This document shows, in pieces, positions 1-8,305 of a stretch of DNA of 61,751 bases. Source of the DNA: Vasconcelosia minhoensis LEGE 07310 (lineage in GTDB: Bacteria > Cyanobacteriota > Cyanobacteriia > Phormidesmidales > Phormidesmidaceae); contig NZ_JADEXG010000027.1 of NCBI RefSeq assembly GCF_015207255.1, positions 1 through 61,751 of the forward strand, read 5' to 3'. Every line of letters starts with the position of its first letter. Positions within the stretch are counted from its first letter, which is position 1. Both the position numbers and the translations under genes were made by a program. The notes under the pieces were generated by a model that worked only from the letters and a program-made list of their open reading frames with translations, was not told the DNA's origin and did not search any database.

Positions 1-337
1 GGGTAGGGGCATGGTTACCATGCCTGTGAAGGGCGAATGAGTAATTTAGTTCAAATGTACTAAATTCCTGGTGATTGCTCAAGGGTTGTGAAGGAATTTG
101 TAGTGAGCGGTTTTTGGGTTAGGCGCGATCGCGCTACAGGCCGTAACAACCTATGGAAGACTGCGGATCTTGCCTAAGCCTTTGACTTTTCGCTCGGTTC
201 TGAGGACGATGGGCAGATAGATGTAGCGACGGAGCACGATCCGTTCTGGCAGCTTGAATCGGGGACATCAATCGCCATCGTGAGCGATCGAGAGAACTAG
301 AGCCTGACCGTTTCAGTATTTCAGAGAGCGTTGAGTG
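1..337. other. Intergenic left edge, no gene seen
   Basis: No convincing gene is visible on either strand. There is a short inverted repeat (GGCATGGT at 8-15, ACCATGCC at 17-24) without a T run, and one HIP1 octamer GCGATCGC near 125-132. The segment probably holds the promoter of the rightward gene that starts at 338. Confidence 0.5.
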
Positions 338-1051
338 ATGCCCGCCCAATCCAAACCGTCTGATCCGCGAGCGCAGCGTATTGCGCTTTATTTTCTGCTG
401 GGGCTGAGCTTGAGCGCTTTGCTAGCGGTCGCCAAAGCGGCGCTGGCCTGGGCGGCTGCAACCTATCTTTACTCGCTACCCTATGCCGGGGGCTTTTTGA
501 AAAGTGTTGAGCTGGTGGAAATTTCCAATCTGCTGATTTTTCTGCTGCTGGGGTTGGGCATTGGGGCCGCTACCCGCTATTTACCCCAGTCCTGGCCGAT
601 GCAGGCAAAAGTTGCTCTGCTGGTAGTCGTGACGCCGCTGGTCTTCTCGGCTAGCTACGTGATGCAGCAGGCGCTCTGGGTGCGGCAGGTGGCCGAGCGG
701 GCAGAGATTTCCCCAACCGAATCGCGCCAGCTGACGAATGGTTTTCTCCGGCGCGAGGTGGGCAGCGGTGGCTTTTGGGGCTTTTTTAGTCTGAGCACGC
801 AAATGACAGACCTGCCGACCCAGCCGGAAATTCTACAGACGCAGCTGACCGATAACCCCAATGTGGTGGTTGAGAATGAGCTCGCAAAATACGAAGAGTT
901 TCAATCGTCGCTGATTTCAGTCGCTTTTCGGGCGGTGGGCTGGGCCATTCGTCTGATGTACATCACCATCGCCGCTCTGGCCGCTGCGATTTACTACGCT
1001 AAGGGCCAGCTCTGGGCGGATCAGCGGCGTCAGGCCAAGGCCGAACCGTGA
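338..1051 (+). CDS. Conserved cyanobacterial membrane protein, unknown function
   Basis: A 237-residue protein with about four hydrophobic segments: two near the N-terminus (around residues 15-45 and 60-80), one around 90-110, and one near the C-terminus (around 195-220). Between them lies a polar loop, rich in Glu and Gln, of about 80 residues. A GTG sits directly before the ATG at 338; the ATG is preferred. The stop overlaps the GTG start of mobA by the sequence GTGA, so the two are probably translationally coupled. No catalytic motif is recognised, and no function is proposed beyond an integral membrane protein. Confidence 0.75.
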   Translation: MPAQSKPSDPRAQRIALYFLLGLSLSALLAVAKAALAWAAATYLYSLPYAGGFLKSVELVEISNLLIFLLLGLGIGAATRYLPQSWPMQAKVALLVVVTPLVFSASYVMQQALWVRQVAERAEISPTESRQLTNGFLRREVGSGGFWGFFSLSTQMTDLPTQPEILQTQLTDNPNVVVENELAKYEEFQSSLISVAFRAVGWAIRLMYITIAALAAAIYYAKGQLWADQRRQAKAEP

Positions 1052-1689
1052 CGACCGCTGCGCTGATTCTGGCCGGGGGTCGCAGCCTGCGGATGGGACA
1101 GGATAAGGCCCTACTGCCGGTGCGGGGTATGCCACTGCTGCCGCGAACCTGCCGAGTGGCGCAAACCTGTACGCCTCGGGTCACTGTAATTACGCCTTGG
1201 CCTGAGCGCTATCAGGCGGTCCTTCCCAACGGCGTACGGTTGCTGCGAGAGGAGCAGTCGGGGCCGCGATCGCGCGGTCCGCTCCACGGCTTTTACCAGG
1301 GACTTACCGCTCTTCAGGCCGATCCGCAAGCTGACTCGGTGGACTGGGTTCTCCTGCTGGCTTGTGATCTGCCTAATTTAGAATCGTCTGTGCTAATGCG
1401 CTGGCAGCAGCAGCTGGACCAGGTACCGGCGGCCGCGATCGCGTCTCTTTTCCCCACCGCCAAAGGCTGGGATCCCCTGTGCGGCTTCTATCGCCGCCGC
1501 TGCTTGGGCAGCCTGGCCGACTACCTGGCCACCGGACAGCGCGCTTGCCAAACCTGGCTGGCCCAGGAGACCGTTGCCGCCTATCCGGCAGTGCCGCCAA
1601 CTATGCTGTTTAACTGCAACACGCCCGCTGACTGGCAGCTGGCCCAGGGCGATCGGAATATTAAGGTCTGTAATATTTTTCTCAGATAG
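1048..1689 (+). CDS. mobA: Molybdenum cofactor guanylyltransferase MobA
   Basis: MobA transfers GMP from GTP to molybdopterin, making the bis-MGD or MGD form of the cofactor in the cytoplasm. The N-terminus has the nucleotidyltransferase signature LILAGGRSLRMGQDKALL, with the expected GG-x-S-x-RMG-x-DK pattern, and a later metal-binding-type motif LACDLPNL. At 213 residues it has normal family length. The start is GTG at 1048, inside the stop of the upstream membrane protein gene. The window also encodes MsrP (37.2 kb), a molybdopterin enzyme, although MsrP uses the non-dinucleotide form. The last residues (after about 200) are unlike typical MobA and may be a variable tail. Family assignment is firm. 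Confidence 0.88.
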   Translation: MTTAALILAGGRSLRMGQDKALLPVRGMPLLPRTCRVAQTCTPRVTVITPWPERYQAVLPNGVRLLREEQSGPRSRGPLHGFYQGLTALQADPQADSVDWVLLLACDLPNLESSVLMRWQQQLDQVPAAAIASLFPTAKGWDPLCGFYRRRCLGSLADYLATGQRACQTWLAQETVAAYPAVPPTMLFNCNTPADWQLAQGDRNIKVCNIFLR

Positions 1690-1766
1690 TCCCAGGCGAG
1701 CGCCACAGCTCCCGTATGATAAGGATTAACGTTTGTAAACATCCATAAGATTCTGGAGATTCAAAA

Positions 1767-2528
1767 GTGGCGCTTCCTCTATTGGATTACACCCCAAAAA
1801 GCCAGAACCAGCGAGTCGAAGGCTACGTGGTTCCGGGCGATGACCAGCCCAGGATTTACAATGCCGAGGCTCTGCTTTCCAAGGCTGAGATGCTCGACCT
1901 GATCGAGGCTGCCTATCGTCAGATTTTCTTTTATGCCTTTAAGGCTGACCGCGAGTCGGCGCTGGAGTCACAGCTCTGCAATAACCAGATTACGGTACGT
2001 GACTTTATCCGCGGGCTGCTGCTATCTGAGACCTTCCGCAGCAGCTTCTATGACAAAAACAGCAACTACCGCTTTGTCGAACAGTGCATTCAGCGGGTTC
2101 TAGGCCGCGACCCCTACAATGAGCAGGAAAAGATTGCCTGGTCAATTGTGATTGGTACCAAGGGGATTGAGGGGTTTGTCGATGCTCTGCTTGATTCCGA
2201 AGAGTACTTAGAGAACTTCGGCTACGACACGGTGCCCTATCAGCGTCGCCGCGTGCTACCGGGTCGCCAGGAAGGCGAGCGCCCAGTCAATATCAAGTCG
2301 CCGCGCTACGACGAATACTATCGCTCGATTTTGGGCTTCCCCCAAATTATCTGGCAGAGCGAAGTGCGCAAGTTCAAGCCGCAGGAGCAGCAGCCCACCG
2401 AGGGGAACCCGGAGCGCTATCTTGAAATGGCTCGCAGCATCGGCAGCCGCGCTACTCAGGCTCCACGGGTTTCGACTGCCAATATCAACATCGGCGCTAC
2501 GGTACCCTACCGGAAAGTTAATACCTAA
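1767..2528 (+). CDS. cpcG: Phycobilisome rod-core linker CpcG
   Basis: CpcG attaches phycocyanin rods to the allophycocyanin core of the phycobilisome on the cytoplasmic face of the thylakoid. The 253-residue protein begins [17 protein letters not shown], the usual CpcG N-terminus, followed by the PBS linker domain at about residues 15-150 (motifs [52 protein letters not shown]), then the basic core-binding tail. The start is GTG at 1767, after a purine-rich TCTGGAGAT ribosome site. It stands alone here, away from any cpcBA operon, which is common for CpcG. A hairpin downstream probably terminates it. Confidence 0.95.
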   Translation: MALPLLDYTPKSQNQRVEGYVVPGDDQPRIYNAEALLSKAEMLDLIEAAYRQIFFYAFKADRESALESQLCNNQITVRDFIRGLLLSETFRSSFYDKNSNYRFVEQCIQRVLGRDPYNEQEKIAWSIVIGTKGIEGFVDALLDSEEYLENFGYDTVPYQRRRVLPGRQEGERPVNIKSPRYDEYYRSILGFPQIIWQSEVRKFKPQEQQPTEGNPERYLEMARSIGSRATQAPRVSTANINIGATVPYRKVNT

Positions 2529-2561
2529 CGCACAGCTCTCGCCAATCTGTGAGCATCTGTA

Positions 2562-2614
2562 GCAAAGCGCCGGAGTGGTTCTAGATCTCGTTCTAGATCT
2601 CTCTGGCGCTTTGC
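2562..2614. terminator. Shared terminator between cpcG and rluD-like gene
   Basis: GCAAAGCGCC (2562-2571) pairs perfectly with GGCGCTTTGC (2605-2614). The loop contains two copies of TTCTAGATCTC. The element sits between two convergent genes and could stop transcription from both sides, although there is no long T run. Confidence 0.6.
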
Positions 2615-2642
2615 CGATCTGGCCTGCTAGAGAGCGCCACGC

Positions 2643-3563
2643 CTAGGTTCGCAGCCGCAGCCGATTTAGCAGGGTTTCCATATCAGCTGGCAGCGGCGCT
2701 ACGGCGACAATAGGGGCCTGAGTTAGGGGATGGGATAGGGTGAGACGACAAGCATGGAGCGCCTGCCCGGCTAGGTTGACGCCAGCAGAGCGCCCCGAAC
2801 CATAGTCCAGATCGCCGACGATAGGATGGCCCAGCCAGGCACTGTGGACCCGAATTTGGTGGGTGCGGCCGGTCTCTAGCCGAAAGTGCAGCAGGCTATA
2901 GTTCCCCAGCCGCTCCTGAAGCTGCCAGTGGGTGACGGCCTGCCGTCCGCCCTGGTCAATGGGGACGACGGCCATTTTCTTGCGGTCTTTAGGATGGCGA
3001 CCGATCGGCTGATTGACGGTACCAGAATCGGCTTTTGGCGCTCCGAAAACGATTCCTAGATACTCCCGCCGAGCCGTTTTGGTCTGAATTTGGCCTTGCA
3101 GACTGTGTAAAGCAGGTTCGGTTTTGGCGACGACAATCGCGCCTGTGGTGTCTTTATCCAGGCGATGGACGATGCCGGGCCGGAGGACGCCGCCGACGCC
3201 TTTGAGCTGCTCGCCGCAGTGCGCCAGGACGGCATTCACCAATGTGCCGCTGGGATGGCCCGGCGCGGGATGCACAACCATTCCAGCGGGCTTGTTAATG
3301 ATCAGCAGCTGATCGTCTTCGTACAGAATATCGAGCGGAATCGGCTCCGGCATCAGCGCCAGCGGAACTGCCTCGGGAATGGTCAGGCAGACGCGATCGC
3401 CCTGGCTCACGGTCGCTTTTTTCGCCGTACAGATCTCTCCATTTACTCGCACTGAAAGCTGCTCGATCAGCTTTTGCACCCGGCTGCGAGACAGGCTTTC
3501 GACCTGGGTTGAGAGCCAGCGGTCTAGCCGTTCTGGGGTACCGGTGACGACCAGTTCCAGCAC
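2643..3563 (-). CDS. rluD: RluA/RluD-family 23S rRNA pseudouridine synthase
   Basis: The protein isomerises specific uridines in rRNA to pseudouridine. An S4 RNA-binding domain comes first (ERLDRWLSTQVESLSRSRVQ to about residue 65), then the catalytic domain with the signature GIVHRLDKDTTG, whose Asp (about residue 136) is the nucleophile. The open frame extends upstream to 3665 inside cobA, but the RluD-like sequence begins at about 3563, where a GTG gives a 306-residue protein starting VLELVVTGTPERLD; that start is chosen. It is the last gene of a leftward run with sirB and cobA, and its possible upstream start overlaps cobA. Which uridines it modifies (RluD, RluB-like or RluC-like targets) cannot be told; the best match is the RluD subgroup. 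Confidence 0.85.
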   Translation of the reverse strand: MLELVVTGTPERLDRWLSTQVESLSRSRVQKLIEQLSVRVNGEICTAKKATVSQGDRVCLTIPEAVPLALMPEPIPLDILYEDDQLLIINKPAGMVVHPAPGHPSGTLVNAVLAHCGEQLKGVGGVLRPGIVHRLDKDTTGAIVVAKTEPALHSLQGQIQTKTARREYLGIVFGAPKADSGTVNQPIGRHPKDRKKMAVVPIDQGGRQAVTHWQLQERLGNYSLLHFRLETGRTHQIRVHSAWLGHPIVGDLDYGSGRSAGVNLAGQALHACRLTLSHPLTQAPIVAVAPLPADMETLLNRLRLRT

Positions 3564-3597
3564 TTTTTCAGAAATATCAGAGTCCTCAGCGCTGACT

Positions 3598-4449
3598 CTA
3601 TTTTGCCGGATGAGCAGATGGATGGGGCGGATTAGAGGTGGAATAAGTGTTTGCCCAGTGCGCAACTTGCAGGGGCGAGCTCGGGGCCAGCAGCGGATAG
3701 AGGTTTACAACCTGGCCGACTACCGCGATCGCAGGAGCGCTAAACCCGGCAGCGGCAACCTGCTGCACAATCGTCTCCAGGCAGCCGACCAGCGTTTCCT
3801 GCTCGGGCCGGGTACCCCAGCGAATCAGCGCTACCGGCGTTTGGGCCGACAGACCGGCAGCGGTGAGCGACTCGACGATATTGGGCAGGTTGTGGACGCC
3901 CATATAAATGACGATGGTCTCGGAACCCTGCGCGATCGCGGTCCAGTTCACCGCAGGCCGATATTTCCCAGCCCCCTCATGGCCCGTCACAAAGGTCACC
4001 GATGAGCTAAATTCTCGGTGGGTAACCGGGATTCCGGCATAGGCTGGCGCTGCAATCCCAGCAGTGATGCCAGGGATTACCTCAACGTCAACGCCCGCTT
4101 TGATCAAATCGGCCATCTCTTCCCCCCCCCGCCCAAAGACAAAGGGATCTCCCCCCTTCAGCCGCACTACAGCCGCGTGATCCCGCGCCTGCTCGAATAA
4201 GAGCTGGGTGATCTCTGCCTGGAGTAAGGAATGCTGGCCGCGCCGCTTGCCTGCGTTGATCACCTGGGCCTGTGGATTCACCATCGCTAAAATCGGCGGG
4301 CTGACCAGGGCATCGTGAATGACCACATCCGCACCCTCTAAAATTGCCTTCGCCTTCAGCGTCAGCAGCCCCGGGTCACCTGGTCCCGCTCCCACCAGAT
4401 AAACCTTTCCATAGCGAGCATCAGTATCCGTTTGGGCAGAAGGAAGCAT
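3598..4449 (-). CDS. cobA: Uroporphyrinogen-III C-methyltransferase (SUMT)
   Basis: SUMT adds methyl groups from S-adenosylmethionine at C2 and C7 of uroporphyrinogen III, giving precorrin-2 for siroheme or cobalamin. Visible family motifs are GKVYLVGAGPGDPGLLT near the N-terminus, VVRLKGGDPFVFGRGGEE, and PGITAGIAAPAYAGIPVTHR in the middle. With the ATG at 4449 the protein is 283 residues, close to the single-domain CobA length; a GTG at 4494 would add 15 residues with no family similarity. It lies just downstream of sirB on the same strand, which is a coherent siroheme pair. No CysG-type dehydrogenase domain is fused, so precorrin-2 oxidation must be done by another protein. Confidence 0.92.
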   Translation of the reverse strand: MLPSAQTDTDARYGKVYLVGAGPGDPGLLTLKAKAILEGADVVIHDALVSPPILAMVNPQAQVINAGKRRGQHSLLQAEITQLLFEQARDHAAVVRLKGGDPFVFGRGGEEMADLIKAGVDVEVIPGITAGIAAPAYAGIPVTHREFSSSVTFVTGHEGAGKYRPAVNWTAIAQGSETIVIYMGVHNLPNIVESLTAAGLSAQTPVALIRWGTRPEQETLVGCLETIVQQVAAAGFSAPAIAVVGQVVNLYPLLAPSSPLQVAHWANTYSTSNPPHPSAHPAK

Positions 4450-4573
4450 GGGAGAATGAGTCTGAATCAAGAATCGGTGAGCATGACCAAGCACTCACCT
4501 AATTAAAGCCATTGAACCAAATTTATAGCCGCCCTTTTGCGGTCAGTGCTACGAATTTTGAGGCGATAGAGCT

Positions 4574-5437
4574 TCAAGCGGCCCTTGAATCTTGCTCGGA
4601 ACGCACTAATTCAACCACGATATCGGCTAGCTCGGCCGAAGCGCCCAGCACAGGCAGCAGTCGAAAACTGATCCGCGGGAAGCGCTCAGCCAGCTCTTCT
4701 GTCAGGTGGGCAATGGCGTCTGTAATGCCGCCCGCAAAGAGGAAATAGGGCAGTACGGTCAGACGCTGACAGCCCTGCTGCATCAGCGAGATCGCCTGAC
4801 TTTCTAGATCGGGCGGGGTAGACCAGTAGGCAACCGCAGTGCCCAGCCGCTGAGCTAGCGCATCAATCGGTCGATTGCCCCGGGGGCGACGGCTGCCGTG
4901 GGCGACCAGCAGGGAACCCTCTGCCGGAATCGAAGCCAGCTTTGCCGCCATCAGTGCGGAAATTCTTTCGTGGCTGCCTAAATACGGACAAAGCGTCAGC
5001 TCCAACGTATCCCCCAGCAGCTGGCGAGCAGTTCCCACCTCAGCCGGAATGTCTTCCGCCACGTGGACGCCATTCATCAAAAAAACGGGAAGCAGCTTTA
5101 GCTGAGTGACGCCAGCCGCCTGCAAACGACGACCAAATTCATAGATCTGCTGACTCAGAGGAAGCGGCGCTAGCTCCAGACAGGCCGTACCGACAATGAC
5201 TTCAGAAGGGCAGCGAACGGTCGATGCTGGCGGCATGGATGGGGCCGAGGTCAGCAGTGGCGAGGACGGCGCTTTCGATGGCGGATTGGCTTGAGCGCTG
5301 CTGGGCTGACCGGCTAGCCCTCCCATCAACCGACGGCGAACGAGGCGGGCTAGGCGAGCCATCGCCTCCTGCGGACGCGGGTCACGGCTGCCGTGGGAAA
5401 TCAGTAGGTAAGCAGTAGAAGACACCACAGGTTTCAA
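4574..5437 (-). CDS. sirB: Sirohydrochlorin chelatase (SirB/CbiX, two-domain)
   Basis: This family inserts Fe2+ (or Co2+) into sirohydrochlorin, the last step of siroheme formation. The 287-residue protein has two CbiX repeats, each opening with the metal/substrate-binding HGSR motif (LLISHGSRDPRPQEAM near residue 12, and SLLVAHGSRRPRGNRP in the second half), and a Pro/Ser-rich linker at about residues 45-80 that is unusual in length. The tandem arrangement is that of cyanobacterial SirB and CbiX-long. It is the first gene of the leftward sirB-cobA-rluD run. Because no cobalamin genes are nearby, iron and siroheme (needed by nitrite and sulfite reductase) is the favoured role. Confidence 0.88.
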   Translation of the reverse strand: MKPVVSSTAYLLISHGSRDPRPQEAMARLARLVRRRLMGGLAGQPSSAQANPPSKAPSSPLLTSAPSMPPASTVRCPSEVIVGTACLELAPLPLSQQIYEFGRRLQAAGVTQLKLLPVFLMNGVHVAEDIPAEVGTARQLLGDTLELTLCPYLGSHERISALMAAKLASIPAEGSLLVAHGSRRPRGNRPIDALAQRLGTAVAYWSTPPDLESQAISLMQQGCQRLTVLPYFLFAGGITDAIAHLTEELAERFPRISFRLLPVLGASAELADIVVELVRSEQDSRAA

Positions 5438-5654
5438 AATATAGGGTATTAAAAGGGCTATAAAACAGGCCAGATCGCACCAAGGGGAAAAACCTAGCCA
5501 CCAGAGGGCAGAGAAATTATCTGGGATTTCCGATGCAGATGTATGTAACTAAATATGCAATATACGGCTGTTCCCTTTTTTGCCAACGGCTATTTTGCCC
5601 AATCCTAATGGCACAAGCTCTAGTGGATCAAGTTTTCTGTCAATTTGGCCTGAC

Positions 5655-6041
5655 CTAAGTGCGCTCGGCGCGGAAGGTGAAAAAGCGATCGCCGATCCCC
5701 AAGGTCTCAAATTCGTAGGCTGGAGCCTGGGTGAAGCCCGGAATTGTGAGCCGAGTCCGGTAAAGGCTGAAAATAATAAAATTCGTCTGCGCGGTCTGCT
5801 GGCTCACCAGCTCTCGCAGCGGACTCTGGCCGCTTTGAAGCAGGCTAGCGCACTGAGATTGGAACAGCTCCGCGACGGCAGACGGTAGGTCGGCGCAGAC
5901 CGTCGTTTCCAAGTAGTCGCTGAGTTTCGCCGCCGCGTAGGTTTCATACTCATCGCGTTCGGGATTGGTCACCGCCAGCCCACCTAGGACAGCGACTAGA
6001 ATCAGGCCGCCAATCCAGTTGGATACTTTGAATAAGCCCAT
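5655..6041 (-). CDS. DUF4359 family protein
   Basis: A 128-residue protein with one N-terminal hydrophobic segment (about residues 8-26) followed by AVTNPERDEYETYAA, the recognisable DUF4359 opening. The rest is a soluble domain with two conserved-looking Cys residues (TTVCADLPS, SQCASLL) that could form a disulfide outside the membrane. DUF4359 is found mainly in cyanobacteria and has no known function. The N-terminus could be an uncleaved anchor or a signal peptide. The gene is read divergently from tRNA-His, about 150 bp away. Confidence 0.8.
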   Translation of the reverse strand: MGLFKVSNWIGGLILVAVLGGLAVTNPERDEYETYAAAKLSDYLETTVCADLPSAVAELFQSQCASLLQSGQSPLRELVSQQTAQTNFIIFSLYRTRLTIPGFTQAPAYEFETLGIGDRFFTFRAERT

Positions 6042-6190
6042 TACCTAGCTCTCCCCAAAACTGGCCCATGCATCAATGCTTTGGCTTCTCAGACCATTAT
6101 CTCTGAATTGGGCACCAAGCAGGTTCGTGCTGAAAGATAGCTCTGAATTTCGCTAGAATGCTATACTCACTAAAGCCTTAGGGCAGACAT

Positions 6191-6264
6191 GGCGAGCGTG
6201 GCCAAGTGGTTAAGGCAGTGGATTGTGATTCCACCATTCGCGGGTTCGAGTCCCGTCGTTCGCC
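6191..6264 (+). tRNA. trnH: tRNA-His (anticodon GTG)
   Basis: A full cloverleaf: acceptor stem GCGAGCG/CGTTCGC with one G-T pair, D arm, anticodon stem GTGGA/TCCAC with anticodon GTG at 6225-6227, and T arm GCGGG/CCCGT around TTCGAGT. The extra 5' G opposite C73 is the histidine identity element. The 3' CCA is not encoded. The 3' half (from 6226) is repeated at 10652-10693, marking this gene as the integration site of the neighbouring element. Confidence 0.97.
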
Positions 6265-6267
6265 CTC
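6226..6267 (+). repeat. attL-like site in tRNA-His 3' half
   Basis: Direct repeat of 10652-10693, 39 of 42 bases identical. It runs from the anticodon loop through the end of the tRNA plus three bases, the typical crossover segment for tRNA-targeting tyrosine integrases. Confidence 0.85.
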
Positions 6268-6290
6268 ATCTCAGACTTTTCTCAAAGTGG

Positions 6291-6313
6291 CTAGCCTAAT
6301 GACTAGCCTAAAT
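6291..6313 (+). repeat. Left arm-type repeat of the element
   Basis: Two CTAGCCTA units separated by a few bases, followed by AAT. The same 23-base arrangement, 20 of 23 identical and in the same orientation, occurs at 10509-10531 just inside the other end. The position 24 bp inside the att core suits an integrase arm-binding site; that role is inferred. Confidence 0.6.
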
Positions 6314-6417
6314 TTTTGAGTTTTGCGGGCTCTATATTTACTTGCACTATCCCCGTTTTGTTTTGTACAGATTTGCTCAGGGATAATCTAACCTCAGCTA
6401 TCTAGTGAGGGCTTCCC

Positions 6418-6755
6418 GTGAAAAAGTGGCTATTTATCGTTCCAGGACTAATTCTTCTGTTCTGGGGACCTGCGTTTTTGATGACTAATCAAAACAGTGA
6501 AGTTGAGGGAGATTCTTTATCTAGTGCAGTTTCTACGCCTCATCTTCCAAAATTTGAAGTAATTACAATTGCAGGAAAAACCCCAAAGAGGTTGCCGCAG
6601 TTTTAGGTGAACCTACATCAGTAGAGCAAGTTAACCCCAGTAGTGCAGCCTGTCCTTGCGACAAACTAAGTAAAAGAAGGTTGGGCAGCGTCCAAAAATC
6701 GCAATTGCAACCGCCTCATTGGAACTGCGATCTCGCCTTAGAGCGCTGGGAATAA
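6418..6755 (+). pseudogene. Frameshifted small exported protein
   Basis: The first 62 codons (6418-6606) encode a hydrophobic signal or anchor segment (KKWLFIVPGLILLFWGPAFL) and then a linker ending ITIAGKTPKRLPQF and a stop. In the next frame, from about 6579, the sequence continues NPKEVAAVLGEPTSVEQVNP and CPCDKL, which joins naturally to ITIAGK. A single-base deletion in the A/C run around 6576-6584 therefore broke the gene. After about 6675 the frame runs to 6755 but looks unrelated, so the 3' end may also be lost. Lies inside the tRNA-His element. Confidence 0.6.
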
Positions 6756-6988
6756 CGAAGCGACCAGCGAGACCGGGCGCAGCACTGAGGCAGTGAGGGA
6801 AAAGCTGGAGGAACTGGAGCGCTAGCTAGCATGCGGGATTTTGAATACTCGCATCCTCAGCCGCGCCTGCCAAGCTGCTAGATAGCATGGCTTGTCGCAT
6901 AACCTCTGGTCAATTATTCGCTCCAAGCTCTCGACCATTTCTTGCTGAAAGCTGGCTTAGCTTTGAACGTTACTCACCCGCGTCCCTC
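6756..6988. other. Element interior, coding remnants only
   Basis: No complete gene. A short frame near 6755-6825 reads like the end of a charged helical protein (STEAVREKLEELER, then stop), with no visible start. Nothing else is recognisable before the leftward ORF that ends at 6989. Confidence 0.4.
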
Positions 6989-7216
6989 TCAGCGGCTTAC
7001 TAGAATATTCGCAATAATCGAAATTACCGCAGTCGCAATCAGTCCAAATGCCAAGTTGACTACCTGCCCAGACGCTTTTTGATAGGTTTCTACCCGCACG
7101 TTGGTCAGCTTCTGCTCTGTCACTACGGCGTCAAGCGTTGTTTTGATTTGCTCAAGATCAGCATTAATCTGCGTCACTTCAGCCTCAATTCGGTCGATCT
7201 GGGTTTGCTCAGCCAT
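6989..7216 (-). CDS. Small coiled-coil protein with C-terminal membrane anchor
   Basis: A 75-residue protein: residues 1-50 form a heptad-like amphipathic helix (IDRIEAEVTQINADLEQIKT), and residues 52-73 are a membrane segment ending at the C-terminus. This layout resembles phage XhlA/holin-accessory proteins and small tail-anchored proteins, but similarity to a specific family is not certain. It lies within the tRNA-His element. It has no helpful partner gene: no lysin or second holin is seen nearby. Confidence 0.55.
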   Translation of the reverse strand: MAEQTQIDRIEAEVTQINADLEQIKTTLDAVVTEQKLTNVRVETYQKASGQVVNLAFGLIATAVISIIANILVSR

Positions 7217-7699
7217 GCCTGCATTTGTCTATTCTCCCTACATTGTAATGGCTAGCGCCTTCCCTAGAACGAGGTGCGCTCGGTGTTTTACGAACTGAAT
7301 CAGGACGTTGGCGAACTGACCGGAAAGGTTGATCAACTCAATGAAAAGGTACTCCGTGAGCAGATTGGCCAGCAGTCCGCGGCACTAGAACGGTCAGTCA
7401 GGAACACCTCCCCGTTCTGTCTCTGGCACCTCAGCTGAGTTGGGCTAACGTAAGGATTGGTTCCCAACAGCTGAACTATTGGCTCGCAGAGAGCCGCTAT
7501 GTTCCCGCTCACAAATATCGCGATCACCAAATCAATCACAGCCCTTCCCCTAGAACAATACTCCCAGGATGCCCAAACTCCTGACCTAGAAACCGCAGAT
7601 TGAGCATGAGCAGGGCGTGATATCCTCCCCCTAGAATATCTCCCGTCTTGGCGTTGCTGATTTCAGGTATGAGCCATTTTCTCAAAGCCTAAATATGCC
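7217..7699. other. Element interior with gene fragments
   Basis: No intact gene is supported. On the + strand, 7281-7430 carries a fragment of a coiled-coil protein (ELNQDVGELTGKVDQLNEKV and LREQIGQQSAALERS), which resembles the N-terminal helix type of the 75-residue protein beside it. Another stub near 7500-7600 ends LEQYSQDAQTPDLETAD and a stop. The segment reads as decayed coding sequence. Confidence 0.45.
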
Positions 7700-7933
7700 G
7701 TGAGATACTCATCGAATTCATACTGCTATTCAGCAACGCCCACCGCCATTCAGCAATGGGCGCGGGCTGTTTTAGCGGAAAATAATCCTGAAGCCAATGC
7801 AGATATGTTCAGCCTGCTGGGTTTGCTTGCCACAGCTGAAAAGCAGTATCTATGGAAGTGGCTAGCAGTCCATGACCCCTTGCTGAAGCTCAGGCTGACC
7901 CGATCGCGGCAATCCCTATCTATGGCAGGCTAA
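7700..7933 (+). CDS. Hypothetical 77-residue protein in the element
   Basis: A short protein with a helical middle (AIQQWARAVLAENNPEANAD then MFSLLGLLATAEKQYLWKWL). The start is a GTG at 7700 with no good ribosome site; a real start further downstream is possible. No family is recognised. It precedes an ORF of excisionase-like appearance and may belong to the mobile element's accessory or regulatory set. Confidence 0.4.
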   Translation: MRYSSNSYCYSATPTAIQQWARAVLAENNPEANADMFSLLGLLATAEKQYLWKWLAVHDPLLKLRLTRSRQSLSMAG

Positions 7934-7936
7934 CCG

Positions 7937-8305
7937 ATGGCCGATAACCAAATCTGACAAACCCTACAGAACGCGATCGCGGCTGAGCAAAAGCTGAATG
8001 AAGCCATCCTTCAGCAGCTGACAGAGCTGGCCGCCGATAAGTCAGAGAGCCAATGGATCAGCTTGGAAGAAGGCGCTAAAGCCCTTGGGCCAGCCTTCAG
8101 CAGCCGGAAACTGCTGGAAGATATCAAAGCGGGCTTCCTTGAATATGGCAGTCAGTACATAGACACTAGCAACGGCAGCCGCCCCACCTATGCCGTAAAG
8201 GTCTCTGCTCTGAGAAAGGTCTACGAACGGCCCCCAGAGCAGAGACGGCAGCAGCGGCCTGAGCAGCTGCGTTCTACATCTCCTCAATCAGCTCTCGCAG
8301 CATAG
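7937..8305 (+). pseudogene. Excisionase-like DNA-binding ORF with in-frame TGA
   Basis: From the ATG at 7937 the frame reads six residues, meets a TGA at 7955-7957, then stays open to 8305. After the stop it reads QTLQNAIAAEQKLNEAILQQ, then WISLEEGAKALGPAFSSRKL and GSQYIDTSNGSRPTYAVKV. This resembles small winged-helix proteins carried with cyanobacterial integrases, in which the first part selects a DNA site. A TTG at 8063 could give an 80-residue product without the stop. Either the gene is broken by TGA (from TGG or CGA, for example) or it starts downstream. Its 3' end overlaps the convergent toxin gene by about 32 bp. Confidence 0.45.

Noticed and set aside
125-132. Many GCGATCGC octamers through the window
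   Set aside because: These are HIP1 sites, a lineage hallmark of many cyanobacteria, and not a local novelty.
3379-4005. A 208-codon frame opposite the rluD and cobA genes
   Set aside because: The opposite strand encodes well-recognised enzymes; this frame lacks similarity and a start signal.
7333-7539. A 68-codon minus-strand frame inside the element
   Set aside because: Its Cys/Ser-rich translation looks random, and the + strand carries a better coiled-coil fragment.
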